From Chryseobacterium rhizosphaerae (GTDB lineage Bacteria; Bacteroidota; Bacteroidia; Flavobacteriales; Weeksellaceae): a stretch of 64,000 nucleotides of DNA. Below, piece by piece: positions 9,133-18,460 of this stretch (the first letter of the stretch is position 1; every line of letters starts with the position of its first letter). Both the position numbers and the translations under genes were made by a program. The stretch covers positions 124,001 through 188,000 of the forward strand of contig NZ_QNUF01000005.1 in assembly GCF_003385455.1 (NCBI RefSeq). Reading direction: 5' to 3'. The notes under the pieces were generated by a model. That model was not told where the DNA came from and made no database searches. It worked only from the letters and a program-made list of their open reading frames with translations.

Positions 9133-9327
9133 ATGCAAGAAGGCACCGTAAAATTTTTCAATGAAGCAAAAGGCTTCGGGTTTATTTCTCCAGCAGACGG
9201 GAGTAAAGACATATTCGTACATTCTTCAGGATTAAACACAAAAATGATCCGTGAAAATGATAAAGTAGTTTTTGAAGTACAAAAAAGTGATAAAGGTTTA
9301 AACGCTGTTAATGTAAAATTAGCATAA
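9133..9327 (+). CDS. cspA: Cold-shock domain protein (CspA family)
   Basis: A 64-residue single cold-shock domain with RNP1 KGFGFI, RNP2-like DIFVHSS and the start [12 protein letters not shown]. Such proteins bind single-stranded RNA and act as chaperones for RNA in the cytosol. Length and motifs are canonical. It follows the helicase relic and shares its A+T-rich upstream region, with a strong hairpin terminator about 140 bases downstream. Confidence 0.95.
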   Translation: MQEGTVKFFNEAKGFGFISPADGSKDIFVHSSGLNTKMIRENDKVVFEVQKSDKGLNAVNVKLA

Positions 9328-9437
9328 TTAAATCCTGTTTGCAGATGTGAAAATTCTGTGCTGCATACCAGCAGTCTGATTTTTTACAGATGCAAAATCC
9401 ATTCACTTTTAGTATCTGGAATATTGTTTGAAAGAAC

Positions 9438-9493
9438 GTTAATGTAAGTTACATTATGTTCATTAACCTCTTACTTCATGTAAGAGGTTTTTT
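9438..9493 (+). terminator. Terminator hairpin with a nested palindrome after cspA
   Basis: CCTCTTAC at 9467-9474 pairs with GTAAGAGG at 9480-9487 around a 5-base loop and is followed by six T residues. Just upstream, AATGTAA-G-TTACATT at 9441-9455 is a perfect palindrome, itself enclosed by GTTAATG (9438-9444) and CATTAAC (9461-9467). The second structure overlaps the terminator by one base and could compete with it. Confidence 0.8.
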
Positions 9494-9666
9494 AAAGATT
9501 TGATGGAATGAGAATAAGTAGATTTAATATGGTCGCCATAAATTCGGACTGATATTTGAATACTTAATGTATATACATTGGTTTGAAACAAAGTTATCAT
9601 ACCAATGGAAATAAAAAATGCAAATGCTCACCCAATAGACAGACCTCATCGGGTCAACAGAAGAAT

Positions 9667-10125
9667 ATGGTTACGATCAACAGTTATAATGAATATAAGG
9701 CGTATGAAGGTCAGATGATTGGAGTTTCCGGCTGGCATACGATAGACCAGGATCAGATCGACAAATTTGCAGAGGCCACCTTAGATTATCAATGGATTCA
9801 TGTTGATAAAGAAAAGGCAGAAAATGAAGGCCCTTTTAAATCGACCATCGCTCATGGCTACCTAACTTTATCCTTGATTCCCTATCTCTGGAAGCAAATT
9901 GCCGATGTGAGAAATGTAACCATGGAAATCAATTACGGGATTGAGAATTTTAGATTTGGACAGGCAGTTCCGGTCAACAGCGACGTCCAGTTGCAAGCTA
10001 CGGTAAAATCAGTAACCAATCTTAAAGGAACTGTAAAAGTATTGGTTGAAGCTAAGTTATTAATCAGAGACCAGCGAAAACCGGCCTATACAGGTGATGT
10101 TATTTTCCTTTACCATTTTTCCTGA
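9667..10125 (+). CDS. MaoC-like (R)-specific enoyl-CoA hydratase
   Basis: About 152 residues of hotdog fold. The hydratase motif is visible as an Asp-His pair in TLDYQWIHVD, followed by GPFKSTIAHGYLTLSLIPYLW, which is the family's characteristic helix and turn. These enzymes hydrate trans-2-enoyl-CoA. An upstream in-frame ATG at 9583 would add 28 mostly polar, low-complexity residues. The start at 9667 (MVTINSYNEYKAYEG) fits the family length better. It stands alone between two convergent or unrelated units. Confidence 0.88.
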   Translation: MVTINSYNEYKAYEGQMIGVSGWHTIDQDQIDKFAEATLDYQWIHVDKEKAENEGPFKSTIAHGYLTLSLIPYLWKQIADVRNVTMEINYGIENFRFGQAVPVNSDVQLQATVKSVTNLKGTVKVLVEAKLLIRDQRKPAYTGDVIFLYHFS

Positions 10126-10193
10126 TAAATTTCTTGTTTTTCTTAGAGTACGGCAGTATCAATCCGAAATTATGGATGATTCCATGACGGAAG

Positions 10194-10982
10194 CTATCTC
10201 TCATCCTTTCCATTGATCCATCTTTTAAGCATAACACGTTCTGAGGGAGATTGATGCATACCCCCTGAAAGCAGGTTTAATAAAGTGTCCCAAAGATTAT
10301 TTTTTCCATTCAGTTCATTGTTATAGTTTGTTAATGCTTTTAAATACTCTTGCTGGTAATCTGTAGCCTCTTTTAAAGTATAGTTTTTAGGAATATTTTT
10401 AATAATATCCAGTGTGATTGTATTGAGAATTTTAGGGGTAAATTTTTCAACAAAGTCTGATTCAAGCCTACATATGTTGATAAGAGGAACGATTAAAGAA
10501 AAGATTTTGTCATAAAAATTACATACGGTTGTTTTCCAGGATAACCTTTCTGCTTCCGGCAAAATTTGAATGCCAAGCTGTACCATTTTTTCATGATTTT
10601 CAGTTAAGTCTTCAATATAGATTTTGTTTTGTTGCCAGAACAAAGGGGAATTAAATTTATTTTTTTGGGTAATATTCTCTTTTACATATTCAAACTGAAA
10701 CCTGATATAGCCTAAACTATCACTTATATAGGCTAAAATAGATTGCCACATATTATGCTTGCTTAAGGCACAGTGAGTACTGAATACTAGCCTGGATTTG
10801 TTATTCAGATGCTGTAATTCTTCTAACATCCGAAGAATTTCAGTGATATCATTACTTAGGGTATTATTAATATTTCTGATATAAAATAAAGCAACAAACT
10901 GAGAATAGTACGTTCTGTCTGAAAGGTTCTTTTTATTTCTTAGACCCAACTTATTTTTTGGATGCCTGAATAATTTTTTCAT
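10194..10982 (-). CDS. Hypothetical protein, 262 residues
   Basis: No known family recognised. The sequence is largely alpha-helical and polar, with no signal peptide or membrane segment. It starts very basic (MKKLFRHPKNKLGLRNKKN) and ends in a distinctive motif, GGMHQSPSERVMLKRWINGK, which looks like a conserved functional tail. It is the last of three genes on the minus strand, 25 bases after the 74-residue protein and in the same operon as a cupin. Its role may be tied to the cupin, but nothing in the sequence says how. Confidence 0.7.
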   Translation of the reverse strand: MKKLFRHPKNKLGLRNKKNLSDRTYYSQFVALFYIRNINNTLSNDITEILRMLEELQHLNNKSRLVFSTHCALSKHNMWQSILAYISDSLGYIRFQFEYVKENITQKNKFNSPLFWQQNKIYIEDLTENHEKMVQLGIQILPEAERLSWKTTVCNFYDKIFSLIVPLINICRLESDFVEKFTPKILNTITLDIIKNIPKNYTLKEATDYQQEYLKALTNYNNELNGKNNLWDTLLNLLSGGMHQSPSERVMLKRWINGKDER

Positions 10983-11007
10983 GAGAATCCTATTTGGAAA
11001 TTATACA

Positions 11008-11232
11008 TTAATGTCTTATTGTACCAATGCTTTTTTCAAAGGATTTTTGTTGCATTATTAATGATACGAGGTATTGCCTCAAATCTGAAATGCTGATATT
11101 TTTTTCTGTAAAAGAAAAAAATAGAGGGGTCTCATCTAAAAGCTCATACAGTTCTGGAAATTTTTTCTGAATTTCCACAGTAGTTTTAAAGATCTCTTTT
11201 GTTAAGCTGGATCTCTTATCTATTTTATTCAT
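11008..11232 (-). CDS. Small conserved hypothetical protein, 74 residues
   Basis: It resembles a short helical family seen in Flavobacteriia, with a pattern of the type ..IQKKFPELYELLDETPLFF... then ISDLRQYLVSLI. It has no signal or metal-binding residues. Its ATG lies inside the last codons of the cupin gene (ATG 11230-11232, cupin stop 11225-11227), so the two are translationally coupled. Function unknown. Confidence 0.7.
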   Translation of the reverse strand: MNKIDKRSSLTKEIFKTTVEIQKKFPELYELLDETPLFFSFTEKNISISDLRQYLVSLIMQQKSFEKSIGTIRH

Positions 11233-11566
11233 AGCCGCTTTTTATTATTGTTAGAATCATTTTAAAGCGTTTATTTCCTTTGATAGCATTCGATTGATGA
11301 GCGGGAATGGTAATGCATTCGCCTTCTTCCAAAAAATAAGGATTTCCGTCAATTATTATTTCTGCTTTCCCTTCAATAATCTGTATAAAAGTATCAAAAG
11401 GGGAGGTCTTTTCCGGCAACCCTTCTCCGTCATCAAATGATATAGCACTGATATTGCCGGTTATTTTTTCTATTATTGTTCTGCTGAGTACAGAATTGGA
11501 AAGGTAGCCTACAATTTGGCTGGTTGCATGTATTTTTGATTTCTCAAGTTCTTTATGATTCATCAC
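11225..11566 (-). CDS. Cupin-domain protein
   Basis: A 113-residue single cupin. After an N-terminal helix the barrel carries SPFDTFIQIIEGKAEIIIDG and FLEEGECITIPAHQSNAIKG, the usual G(x)nEG(x)...P layout. The metal-binding histidines are reduced: only one His is visible in the second motif and none in the first, so it may be a sensor or a non-catalytic cupin. It is the first gene of the operon with the 74- and 262-residue proteins. Sensing a small ligand is a reasonable but unproven idea. Confidence 0.8.
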   Translation of the reverse strand: MMNHKELEKSKIHATSQIVGYLSNSVLSRTIIEKITGNISAISFDDGEGLPEKTSPFDTFIQIIEGKAEIIIDGNPYFLEEGECITIPAHQSNAIKGNKRFKMILTIIKSGYE

Positions 11567-11606
11567 GGGTTAGTTTTGAAAGTAAAATGAATGGTGTACT
11601 GTACAT

Positions 11607-11644
11607 AAAAAGGGATAGAACCTCCTAACTTTCTATCCCCCTTT
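11607..11644 (-). terminator. Terminator for the CsbD-like gene
   Basis: On the minus strand a GGGGATAGAAA-type arm pairs with TTCTATCCC around a short loop, followed by a T run. It sits between the CsbD-like gene and the cupin operon and would stop leftward transcription from the former. Confidence 0.7.
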
Positions 11645-11706
11645 TAATCAAAACTCTCTGAAAGATATAACTCTATGCATAGGTTTTAATTGCTATTTGG
11701 AAAGAA

Positions 11707-11925
11707 TTATGAAAGATTTAGTTCTTTTATAATATTCATAACCTCTTCACGATTTTTTCTCAATCTGTTACCAATTCTTTCAAGCATTTCCTTTTCCTTC
11801 CCTTTTTCAAGCTTTAAATCATGGTCTGTTAATGTAGAGAATTTTTCTTTCAGCTGTTTAGACTGTGCAATCCAGTCTCCCGGAGTTTTAGAAAATTCGT
11901 TGTCTTTGTTGTGGTTTGTGTCCAT
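11707..11925 (-). CDS. CsbD-like general stress protein
   Basis: A 72-residue hydrophilic helical protein whose core (GDWIAQSKQLKEKFSTLTDH, then KEKEMLERIGNRL) has the pattern of the CsbD family. These are small stress-induced soluble proteins of unknown biochemical action. A longer frame on the opposite strand is a shadow of it. The gene has its own terminator and a long upstream gap, so it is probably monocistronic. Confidence 0.8.
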   Translation of the reverse strand: MDTNHNKDNEFSKTPGDWIAQSKQLKEKFSTLTDHDLKLEKGKEKEMLERIGNRLRKNREEVMNIIKELNLS

Positions 11926-12348
11926 AATGTGGATTTTGGTATAACATCATTGTTACTATACAAAGTTGGTTTTTTTGTAATTCATTGTATTGTAGATTGT
12001 TGTTTTAATGTTGCATATATCACACATATTGCAAAGCTTCTATGTTGTTTTCCATAATTGAGGTAAAAATTACCTGTAAAGAGAGGAAAGTCCTGTGGCT
12101 TTTTAGAATTGCATTGATACGGGTGTTATTTTAATAAATGCTTGATAATTTGTATTTTAGTGCAATATTACGTTGGATTGCCAATTTAAGTTCTGGGCTA
12201 TTACTTTTTTATATCATTTAATTTTCAATTGGGCATCTCACACATTTCAAATCTATAATCCCCAAGCCCTTTTCAAAAAGAAGATATAACCCTGCTGAGT
12301 CTCTCCAAAGGGGGAGTCAATCATTAAAAAAAATTAGTACTGTTTTTT
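11926..12348. other. About 420-base gap without a recognised gene
   Basis: The stretch is strongly A+T-rich and no frame longer than a few codons looks coding. It must contain the divergent promoters of the CsbD-like gene and the antiporter. A short GAGGAAAGTCC at about 12083 recalls RNase P RNA but lacks the rest of that RNA. Nothing else seen. Confidence 0.3.
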
Positions 12349-13446
12349 ATGAAGAAAAAAAAATATTTATGGATGTGGACATTTTTGGTTCCCATTTTAG
12401 CCTGGCTCTTTTATTTTGGAAGTGCTGTTTTTTCCTCTGGTTATTATTCTATACTCCTTGCCTTATTTCTTATGGGAAGTGTCCTTGCGGCAGTGTACCA
12501 TTCTGAAGTCATTGCCCATCGTCTGGGTGAGCCTTTTGGAACTTTACTTTTGGCATTTGCCATTACGGTAATAGAAGTCGGGTTGATTATTTCCATAATG
12601 CTGGGAGCCAAAGGGCTGGAGACCATCACCCTTGCCCGGGATACCGTTTTTGCAGCCGTGATGATTATCCTGAACGGGATTATCGGGAGCTGCATTGTGA
12701 TAGGCTCTTTAAGATACAGGGAACAAAGCTTTACTCTGCAGGGAGTAAGTACAGCATTGATCACTCTTACTGCCGTAATTATTTTTGTTCTTATCTTGCC
12801 CAATTATACGGTAAGTCATCTCGGTGGCGAATATACCTCCTTTCAGTTACTTTTTATAGCCTTGATTTGTTTGGGGTTATATCTGGGGTTTACCATGATT
12901 CAGACGATGAGACACCGGAACTTTTTTATTTCCCCGCAAAATAAGCTGCAGGAAAACATATCAGCAAAAGATCATCAGGAAAAATCTTCCAAAAAAGAGC
13001 TGTATATCAGTGGGGTACTGCTGCTCTTAAGCTTGGGAGTGGTCGTTTTCCTGGCAAAGCTTCTTTCAAAAGATGTTGAAAATATAGTGGTTTCAGCGGG
13101 AGCTCCCAGATCTCTGGTAGGAATCATCATTGCCGGTATAGTTCTTCTTCCTGAGGGGCTCGCTGCATTGAGAGCTGCAAAAAGTGATGAGATCCAAACC
13201 TCACTAAACCTGGCTTTCGGGTCTGCTTTAGCAAGTATTGGGTTAAGTATTCCAGCCATTGCCATTATATCTGTCATAACCGGTATAAGAATGACATTAG
13301 GAATAGACATTAAATCAACGATACTTTTGGGACTATCTCTTTTTATTATTACCGTTTCACTGGCAACAGGCAGAACCAATATTATGCAGGGAGTGGTGCT
13401 TATTGCTATATTTTTAATTTACCTTTTCATTACAGTAGTACCTTAA
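12349..13446 (+). CDS. Ca2+:H+ antiporter of the CaCA superfamily (ChaA-like)
   Basis: 365 residues and about 10-11 hydrophobic segments. The first conserved repeat contains HRLGEPFGTLLLAFAITVIE, where acidic Glu lies in the transport helix. The second repeat reads GIVLLPEGLAALRAAKSDE, again with a membrane-embedded Glu. The pattern and size fit ChaA, an inner-membrane antiporter that exports Ca2+, Na+ or K+ in exchange for protons. A charged loop at about residues 195-220 separates the two halves. It stands alone, so regulation is not evident. Confidence 0.85.
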   Translation: MKKKKYLWMWTFLVPILAWLFYFGSAVFSSGYYSILLALFLMGSVLAAVYHSEVIAHRLGEPFGTLLLAFAITVIEVGLIISIMLGAKGLETITLARDTVFAAVMIILNGIIGSCIVIGSLRYREQSFTLQGVSTALITLTAVIIFVLILPNYTVSHLGGEYTSFQLLFIALICLGLYLGFTMIQTMRHRNFFISPQNKLQENISAKDHQEKSSKKELYISGVLLLLSLGVVVFLAKLLSKDVENIVVSAGAPRSLVGIIIAGIVLLPEGLAALRAAKSDEIQTSLNLAFGSALASIGLSIPAIAIISVITGIRMTLGIDIKSTILLGLSLFIITVSLATGRTNIMQGVVLIAIFLIYLFITVVP

Positions 13447-13704
13447 TAAGCATCTGTATTGGGTTTATTTTAAATTCCCGTTTCTCTTTTATTGATTTTG
13501 AAGGACGTGTTTTGCTGGATTTCGTTTCTTTTGACATTGTCCCTGTTTTTGAGTATATGTAAATTTCAATCATTAAAGAAGGAAAGCGTTGTAATAGTCT
13601 TTCAATTTGTTATATAAATCATAGGTATTCTGATTTAATGGAGTAACTTTGAGTGAATGACTGTTAAGATGATGATGATTAACAAGCTGTAAACAGTAAG
13701 GATC

Positions 13705-14265
13705 ATGAAGTTATACATAAAATATATGGTAAGCCTACGCTGCAAAATGGTTGTCCATCAGGAACTGGAAAGACTGGGGATTAAAGGGGCTGTCGTAGAT
13801 CTGGGTACAGTAGAATTATTAAATGATATCAGTGCCGAACAAAGGCGTGTATTGAAAGAAAATCTGCTCAAAACAGGGCTCGAAATATTGGATGACAAAA
13901 AAAGTATTCTGATAGAAAAAATAAAGAATGTAGTAACGGAAATGATTCATTATTCTGATGCTCTTCCCAAAGAAAATTTCTCAGACTATGTGAGTGAAAA
14001 GCTTGGGTACGACTATACCTACCTTGCCAATACATTTTCTGAAGTGAAAGGAATGACCCTGCAGCATTTTATCATTATCAATAAAGTAGAAAAGGTAAAA
14101 GAATTACTACTATACGATGAGCTCAATCTTACAGAGATTTCCTATAAGCTTAACTACAGCAGTGTTGCGCATCTTTCTAACCAGTTTAAGAAAATCACCG
14201 GACTTTCCCCTTCATTCTATAAACAGTTGAAGAAAAAACGTCTTGGAAATTTAGAAGATTTGTAA
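13705..14265 (+). CDS. Short AraC-type transcriptional regulator
   Basis: 186 residues beginning MKLYIKYMVSLRCKMVVHQE, a start typical of a Bacteroidota AraC subgroup with a short N-terminal domain. The C-terminal half has two helix-turn-helix motifs (KLGYDYTYLANTFSEVKG and NLTEISYKLNYSSVAHLSNQ) followed by TGLSPSFYKQ. The N-terminal domain is too small for a cupin sensor, so it may sense something by partner contact or act constitutively. Its target is unknown; the following hypothetical genes are candidates by position. Confidence 0.87.
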   Translation: MKLYIKYMVSLRCKMVVHQELERLGIKGAVVDLGTVELLNDISAEQRRVLKENLLKTGLEILDDKKSILIEKIKNVVTEMIHYSDALPKENFSDYVSEKLGYDYTYLANTFSEVKGMTLQHFIIINKVEKVKELLLYDELNLTEISYKLNYSSVAHLSNQFKKITGLSPSFYKQLKKKRLGNLEDL

Positions 14266-14784
14266 AAAGGTGTGATATATGCAAGATTATTATAAATATA
14301 TGTAGCGTAACCTATTCTGAAACACCCATCTTTGTATCGTAGTATTCTTGTATATTAAAGAATACAGTGTCTATAATAATCGATTAATACGATAAAACAA
14401 AGACTGTGAGGATTTGAAGAACAGTCTGAGAATATAATAACGTCTGACAGTTGAATAAACATATACCGGGAAATTAGAAAAGACCCAATATAAACCATGA
14501 AGAAGGGGTTAAAATCCTTAAAAAACATTCAATTTTCATAATGAGCTTATTAAAATCTGAAAAAATAGTAGATCTGTTTTCAGAAGGTTTTAATTATAGG
14601 ATAGAAACCCATTGGTCTCTGTCCTTTTTATCCATAATGTAGCTGAAAAACTGATTGATTGACCATAAATTTCACATAGAGAATATCCAAATAATACTCC
14701 TATTTGAAAGATCATTCATATAGGAAACAGCAAGGCCCGGTTTTATATATAAAATCAGTTTCCATTAATCCCAATGCCAAAGTC
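14266..14784. other. Gap of about 500 bases with two overlapping mini-frames
   Basis: CATCTTTG near 14327 is one base from the -7 consensus. Downstream there are two short frames: 14497-14559 (20 residues, MKKGLKSLKTFNF...) and, in another frame starting inside it, 14540-14641 (33 residues, MSLLKSEKIVDLF...). Neither has support beyond a start and a stop. They could be leader peptides or chance. Confidence 0.25.
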
Positions 14785-15054
14785 ATGAAAACAATACATC
14801 TCTTTCAGTTTAAAAATTCCATTTCCCGTAAAATTCCATTTTTTAATGAAGAACACCGACTGGATAGCTTAAATGATTTAATGACCTATGACCTGATCAA
14901 TACAGAAAAGGTGACTGAGTTTATCATTGATATTCATGATGACTTTGTTTTTGAAGATACCTCAAGAGGTGATCTTTTAGAGATGTGCAAAAATGCTAAA
15001 GAGACCATTGAACATTATTTTGTTACAGCATTGGATGATTATGATGTTCTTTGA
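14785..15054 (+). CDS. Small hypothetical protein, 89 residues
   Basis: Not recognised. It starts MKTIHLFQFKNSISRK, has an acidic central part and ends DDYDVL. The frame extends upstream to 14704, but the extra 27 residues are less protein-like, so the ATG at 14785 is chosen. No signal peptide or membrane segment. It precedes the CinA-like gene by 66 bases and could share a transcript. Confidence 0.5.
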   Translation: MKTIHLFQFKNSISRKIPFFNEEHRLDSLNDLMTYDLINTEKVTEFIIDIHDDFVFEDTSRGDLLEMCKNAKETIEHYFVTALDDYDVL

Positions 15055-15120
15055 GAATGCATTTCAATGGAATAAATAGATTTTACAAGTTTTTTAGATC
15101 AACATTAAATAATAGGTATC

Positions 15121-15615
15121 ATGAAATTCCAGCAAAACTTACTTGACTATATCAGTACTTCGCTCATTACAGTGAACGAAACCGTTTCTATTGTAGAAAG
15201 TGTAACTTCAGGATTAATACAGCTGGCTTTTTCTCAAATGCCCAATGCAAGTTTATTTTACAAAGGAGGGATCACCACCTTTACCTTACCTGAAAAAGTC
15301 AAATTCTTAAATATTAATCGAATTGAAGCTCAGGAAAATGATTTTGAAACTCAAAACATGGCGGATATAATGGCTATAAAAGGAGCTGCCTTATTTGAAA
15401 CGGATTGGGGAATTGCATCTACAGGATATGCCGCATCTGTGAGGAATTCAGGATTTAAAGTTTTTTCATTTTGTTCATTTAGTTATAAAGGGGAGACTAT
15501 ACTTTCCAAACGCATAGAACTTCATCAGAAAACCCAGGGTTTGGATGCCCAATTATATTACACAGAGTTTATTTTAGGATGCTTTAAAAGTGCCCTTAAT
15601 CAAATATTAATTTAA
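15121..15615 (+). CDS. CinA C-terminal-domain family protein (nicotinamide-nucleotide amidase-like)
   Basis: 164 residues with the CinA/PncC layout: SIVESVTSGLIQLAFSQMPN at the position of the usual AESCTGG, with serine available as nucleophile, then FYKGGITTF, DIMAIKGAA and ASTGYA. PncC deamidates nicotinamide mononucleotide in NAD salvage. The catalytic loop is degenerate compared with the consensus (VESVTSG for AESCTGG), so activity is uncertain. It is a stand-alone domain, as in many Bacteroidota. Confidence 0.75.
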   Translation: MKFQQNLLDYISTSLITVNETVSIVESVTSGLIQLAFSQMPNASLFYKGGITTFTLPEKVKFLNINRIEAQENDFETQNMADIMAIKGAALFETDWGIASTGYAASVRNSGFKVFSFCSFSYKGETILSKRIELHQKTQGLDAQLYYTEFILGCFKSALNQILI

Positions 15616-15775
15616 TAATAAATTGGTAGGACCGTAGGCTGCTGAAAAGTAGTAATCGGCATTAAATTGGTTCATTATGAATGGGTTATGTTACAATAGC
15701 TGCAAGTCTCTGAAAAAATATTCCCAATTCTCATTTCATTGCAAAAATTGGTTTAATTTGCAGTAAAAACTAATT

Positions 15776-17728
15776 ATGTCCGGACAGCACACCTCAGATT
15801 TTCATAAGAGGATTACCCTTGCAGGATCATTGATCGCTATAGGAATTGTATTTGGTGATATTGGTACATCTCCACTCTATACACTCAATGCCGTTTTTCA
15901 TCATAAGCTTATTACCGAAGCGATTGCTCTTGGTAGCTTAAGCTGTATTTTCTGGACGCTGGTTTTCCAGACAACCATCAAATATGTACTCATTACCTTG
16001 CAGGCTGACAATAATGGTGAGGGAGGAATTTTCTCTCTTTATGCCTTAGTGCGGCGATATAGTGGCAAATGGCTCGTTTTTATTGCCATGGCGGGTGGTG
16101 CCTTTTTAATGGCTGACGGTATTATTACTCCACCCATTTCGGTGTCTTCCGCTGTAGAAGGTGTTCAGGCTGTAATTCCCGGTTTTAATACAGTTCCGGT
16201 TATTGTTGGAATTCTGATACTGCTATTTATTTTTCAGCAGTTCGGGACCGATAAAATAGGCAAGGTTTTTGGCCCTGCGATGATTATCTGGTTTGGATTC
16301 ATCGGGATAATAGGAGTGATGGCCATAGGCAGCAACTGGGAGGTCTTTAGAGCCTTAAATCCTTATTATGCCTATCAAATGCTGGTGAATGAGCCAAAAG
16401 GATTTTGGCTGTTGGGCAGTATATTTCTGTGTACAACAGGGGCTGAAGCTTTATATAGCGACATGGGGCACTGTGGCAGAAATAATATCAGGTTCACCTG
16501 GATCTTTATAAAAATTGCATTGATACTCTGCTATGCCGGGCAGACCACTTGGCTTCTCAATCATGTAGGAGAGGAGGTAGGTAGCTTAAGTCCTTTCTAT
16601 CATATTGTTCCGAAATCAATTTTCTGGCTGGCTTTATGCATTGCAACCTTGGCAACGATTATCGCTTCCCAGGCATTGATCAGTGGTTGTTTTACGCTGA
16701 TCAACGAAGCCATACGGCTTAATATATGGCCAAAACATTTGGTGCTGTTTCCCAGCAATGTCAAAGGGCAGCTCTATATTCCTGCGATCAACTGGTTTCT
16801 GATGTGCGGATGTGTGGGCATGGTCCTGTATTTTAAAGAAAGTACTAAAATGGAAGCTGCATTTGGACTCAGTGTGACGCTTACGATGCTGATGAGTACT
16901 ATTCTGATCAATGCTTACCTTCGTATTAAAAGAGTTCCGTTTGTTTTTAACCTTCTGATCACAAGTGTGTTTTTAGCTATTGAGTTGAGCTTTTTAGGGG
17001 CCAATCTACAGAAAGTTAAAGATGGAGGATGGATCACCCTGATCCTTGGTTTTTCGCTGTTTGCCGTGATGTATATCTGGTGGAGGGGCAGGCAGATCAA
17101 ATCGGAGATTCAGTCATTTGTAAAACTCTCCGATTATCTTTCATTATTGACTAAACTAAGTACGGATGAAAAAATTCCGAAATATGCAACCAACCTGGTC
17201 TATCTCACCACTTCGGATTCAGAAAAGAAAATTGAAAAAACTGTCATGGATTCGATTTTAAAATTTGGTCTTCCAAAGCGTGCTGATATCTACTGGTTTG
17301 TGCATGTCAATATTTTGGATGAGCCTTATGCACAGAGGTATTCCGTAGATACCATTATCAGAAATGACGTGTATTATATTCAATTCGATCTGGGCTTCCG
17401 CGAGGATCCCCGGATAGGGTATTATTTCAAGCAGGTGGTTAATGATATGATCGGAAATAACGAGGTAGATGTTGAAGATTCTTTAGAGCAGGCCTATCAG
17501 CAGAATAAAATTGGTGATTTTAAATTTATGATCATGGATAGCTTCCTTTCTTATGATAACAGAATGCCGTTTTGGAAAAATTTTATCATGAAGGGATATT
17601 ATAATCTGCGGTATCTATCCGTAAAAGACTATATTAATTTTGGATTGGATAAAAGCCATATCGAAGCGGAGCAATATCCGTTGGTCGTGGTTCCATTTGC
17701 AGAAAATAAACTCGAGAGACAAGGCTAA
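15776..17728 (+). CDS. kup: Kup-type potassium uptake protein
   Basis: The protein of 650 residues begins with the family hallmark GIVFGDIGTSPLYTLNAVF (about residues 23-41). It has about 12 membrane helices up to residue 445 and a C-terminal cytosolic domain of about 200 residues. Kup imports K+ with H+ at the inner membrane. Conserved features include FQTTIKYVLITLQADNNGEG and GTDKIGKVFGPAM. It has its own terminator, so it is probably a single-gene unit. Confidence 0.95.
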   Translation: MSGQHTSDFHKRITLAGSLIAIGIVFGDIGTSPLYTLNAVFHHKLITEAIALGSLSCIFWTLVFQTTIKYVLITLQADNNGEGGIFSLYALVRRYSGKWLVFIAMAGGAFLMADGIITPPISVSSAVEGVQAVIPGFNTVPVIVGILILLFIFQQFGTDKIGKVFGPAMIIWFGFIGIIGVMAIGSNWEVFRALNPYYAYQMLVNEPKGFWLLGSIFLCTTGAEALYSDMGHCGRNNIRFTWIFIKIALILCYAGQTTWLLNHVGEEVGSLSPFYHIVPKSIFWLALCIATLATIIASQALISGCFTLINEAIRLNIWPKHLVLFPSNVKGQLYIPAINWFLMCGCVGMVLYFKESTKMEAAFGLSVTLTMLMSTILINAYLRIKRVPFVFNLLITSVFLAIELSFLGANLQKVKDGGWITLILGFSLFAVMYIWWRGRQIKSEIQSFVKLSDYLSLLTKLSTDEKIPKYATNLVYLTTSDSEKKIEKTVMDSILKFGLPKRADIYWFVHVNILDEPYAQRYSVDTIIRNDVYYIQFDLGFREDPRIGYYFKQVVNDMIGNNEVDVEDSLEQAYQQNKIGDFKFMIMDSFLSYDNRMPFWKNFIMKGYYNLRYLSVKDYINFGLDKSHIEAEQYPLVVVPFAENKLERQG

Positions 17729-17770
17729 CAACTTTGGTATTTAAGAGATGAATCCTATTGAAATAGATAA

Positions 17771-17798
17771 AAAGGCAGCCCTATAAGGCTGTCTTTTT
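17771..17798 (+). terminator. Terminator after kup
   Basis: AAAGGCAGCC at 17771-17780 pairs with GGCTGTCTTT at 17787-17796 (one G-U pair) around a six-base loop, ending in a T run. Confidence 0.8.
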
Positions 17799-17905
17799 GC
17801 TTTATTATAGCAGAGAGCTGATCCATGAAACCAGTTCATATGGTAACGCATGATCGCATCCGTGAGGAGTATATTGTTTGTTGCAGAAAATCATATATTT
17901 ACAGT

Positions 17906-18388
17906 ATGGGAGAACTATTAACTGAGGAAGTGTTTTCAGCACCAAAATGGCAGAAAATAACCTATCGTATACTAAGTATTTTGGTATTTGCATTAGGTAT
18001 TAATGTTCTCATGATAAAAGAGGCAGGGTGGCTGCTTTTTTTAGCTCCCCTGATTTTCTTCATTTCCGTTTCCATGTTTGTATATACCCGTCAAAAACTG
18101 ATTATTTCAAATGATGAAATACGTCTTGTTGGTGGTTTTAAGAGGTATTTTATTTCCTGGAATGCTATTACGAAGGTTGACATGATGAGGCTAGGAAAAT
18201 ATAAAACACCGACAGCTACGATTTATTATGCCGGCGGACAGCTGAAATTGAACAAAATTTTTTACCTTGAACCTCAATTCAAAAGAATTTTATTACTCCT
18301 GGAAGCTAAAACTAATCCGGAAATATTTACAAAGACATACTGGGAAGCTCGCAGTCAGATTAGCCAGGATTGGGGGTTGGAAAAATAG
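17906..18388 (+). CDS. Small membrane protein with a PH-like domain
   Basis: About 160 residues. Two hydrophobic segments (ILSILVFALGINVLMI and WLLFLAPLIFFISVSMFVY) are followed by a cytosolic beta-rich part (LIISNDEIRLVGGFKRYFIS, WNAITKVDMM) that resembles bacterial PH-like domains. The in-frame start at 17825 would add a polar stretch and is less likely than the ATG at 17906. Function unknown. Confidence 0.6.
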   Translation: MGELLTEEVFSAPKWQKITYRILSILVFALGINVLMIKEAGWLLFLAPLIFFISVSMFVYTRQKLIISNDEIRLVGGFKRYFISWNAITKVDMMRLGKYKTPTATIYYAGGQLKLNKIFYLEPQFKRILLLLEAKTNPEIFTKTYWEARSQISQDWGLEK

Positions 18389-18460
18389 TAGAAATTGGCC
18401 TTACGTTTCATTATGGTTTGCCGTATGCTGAAACGGCAGGCATTACAAATACATAGAAAA

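Noticed and set aside
11690..11944. Plus-strand 84-residue frame over the CsbD-like gene
   Set aside because: The minus-strand frame has a recognisable stress-protein pattern and a matching terminator; the plus-strand product is a hydrophobic Ser/Phe-rich shadow.
12080..12110. Possible RNase P RNA
   Set aside because: Only the short GAGGAAAGTCC matches; the following conserved parts of the RNA (ACAGAA, downstream pairing) are missing.
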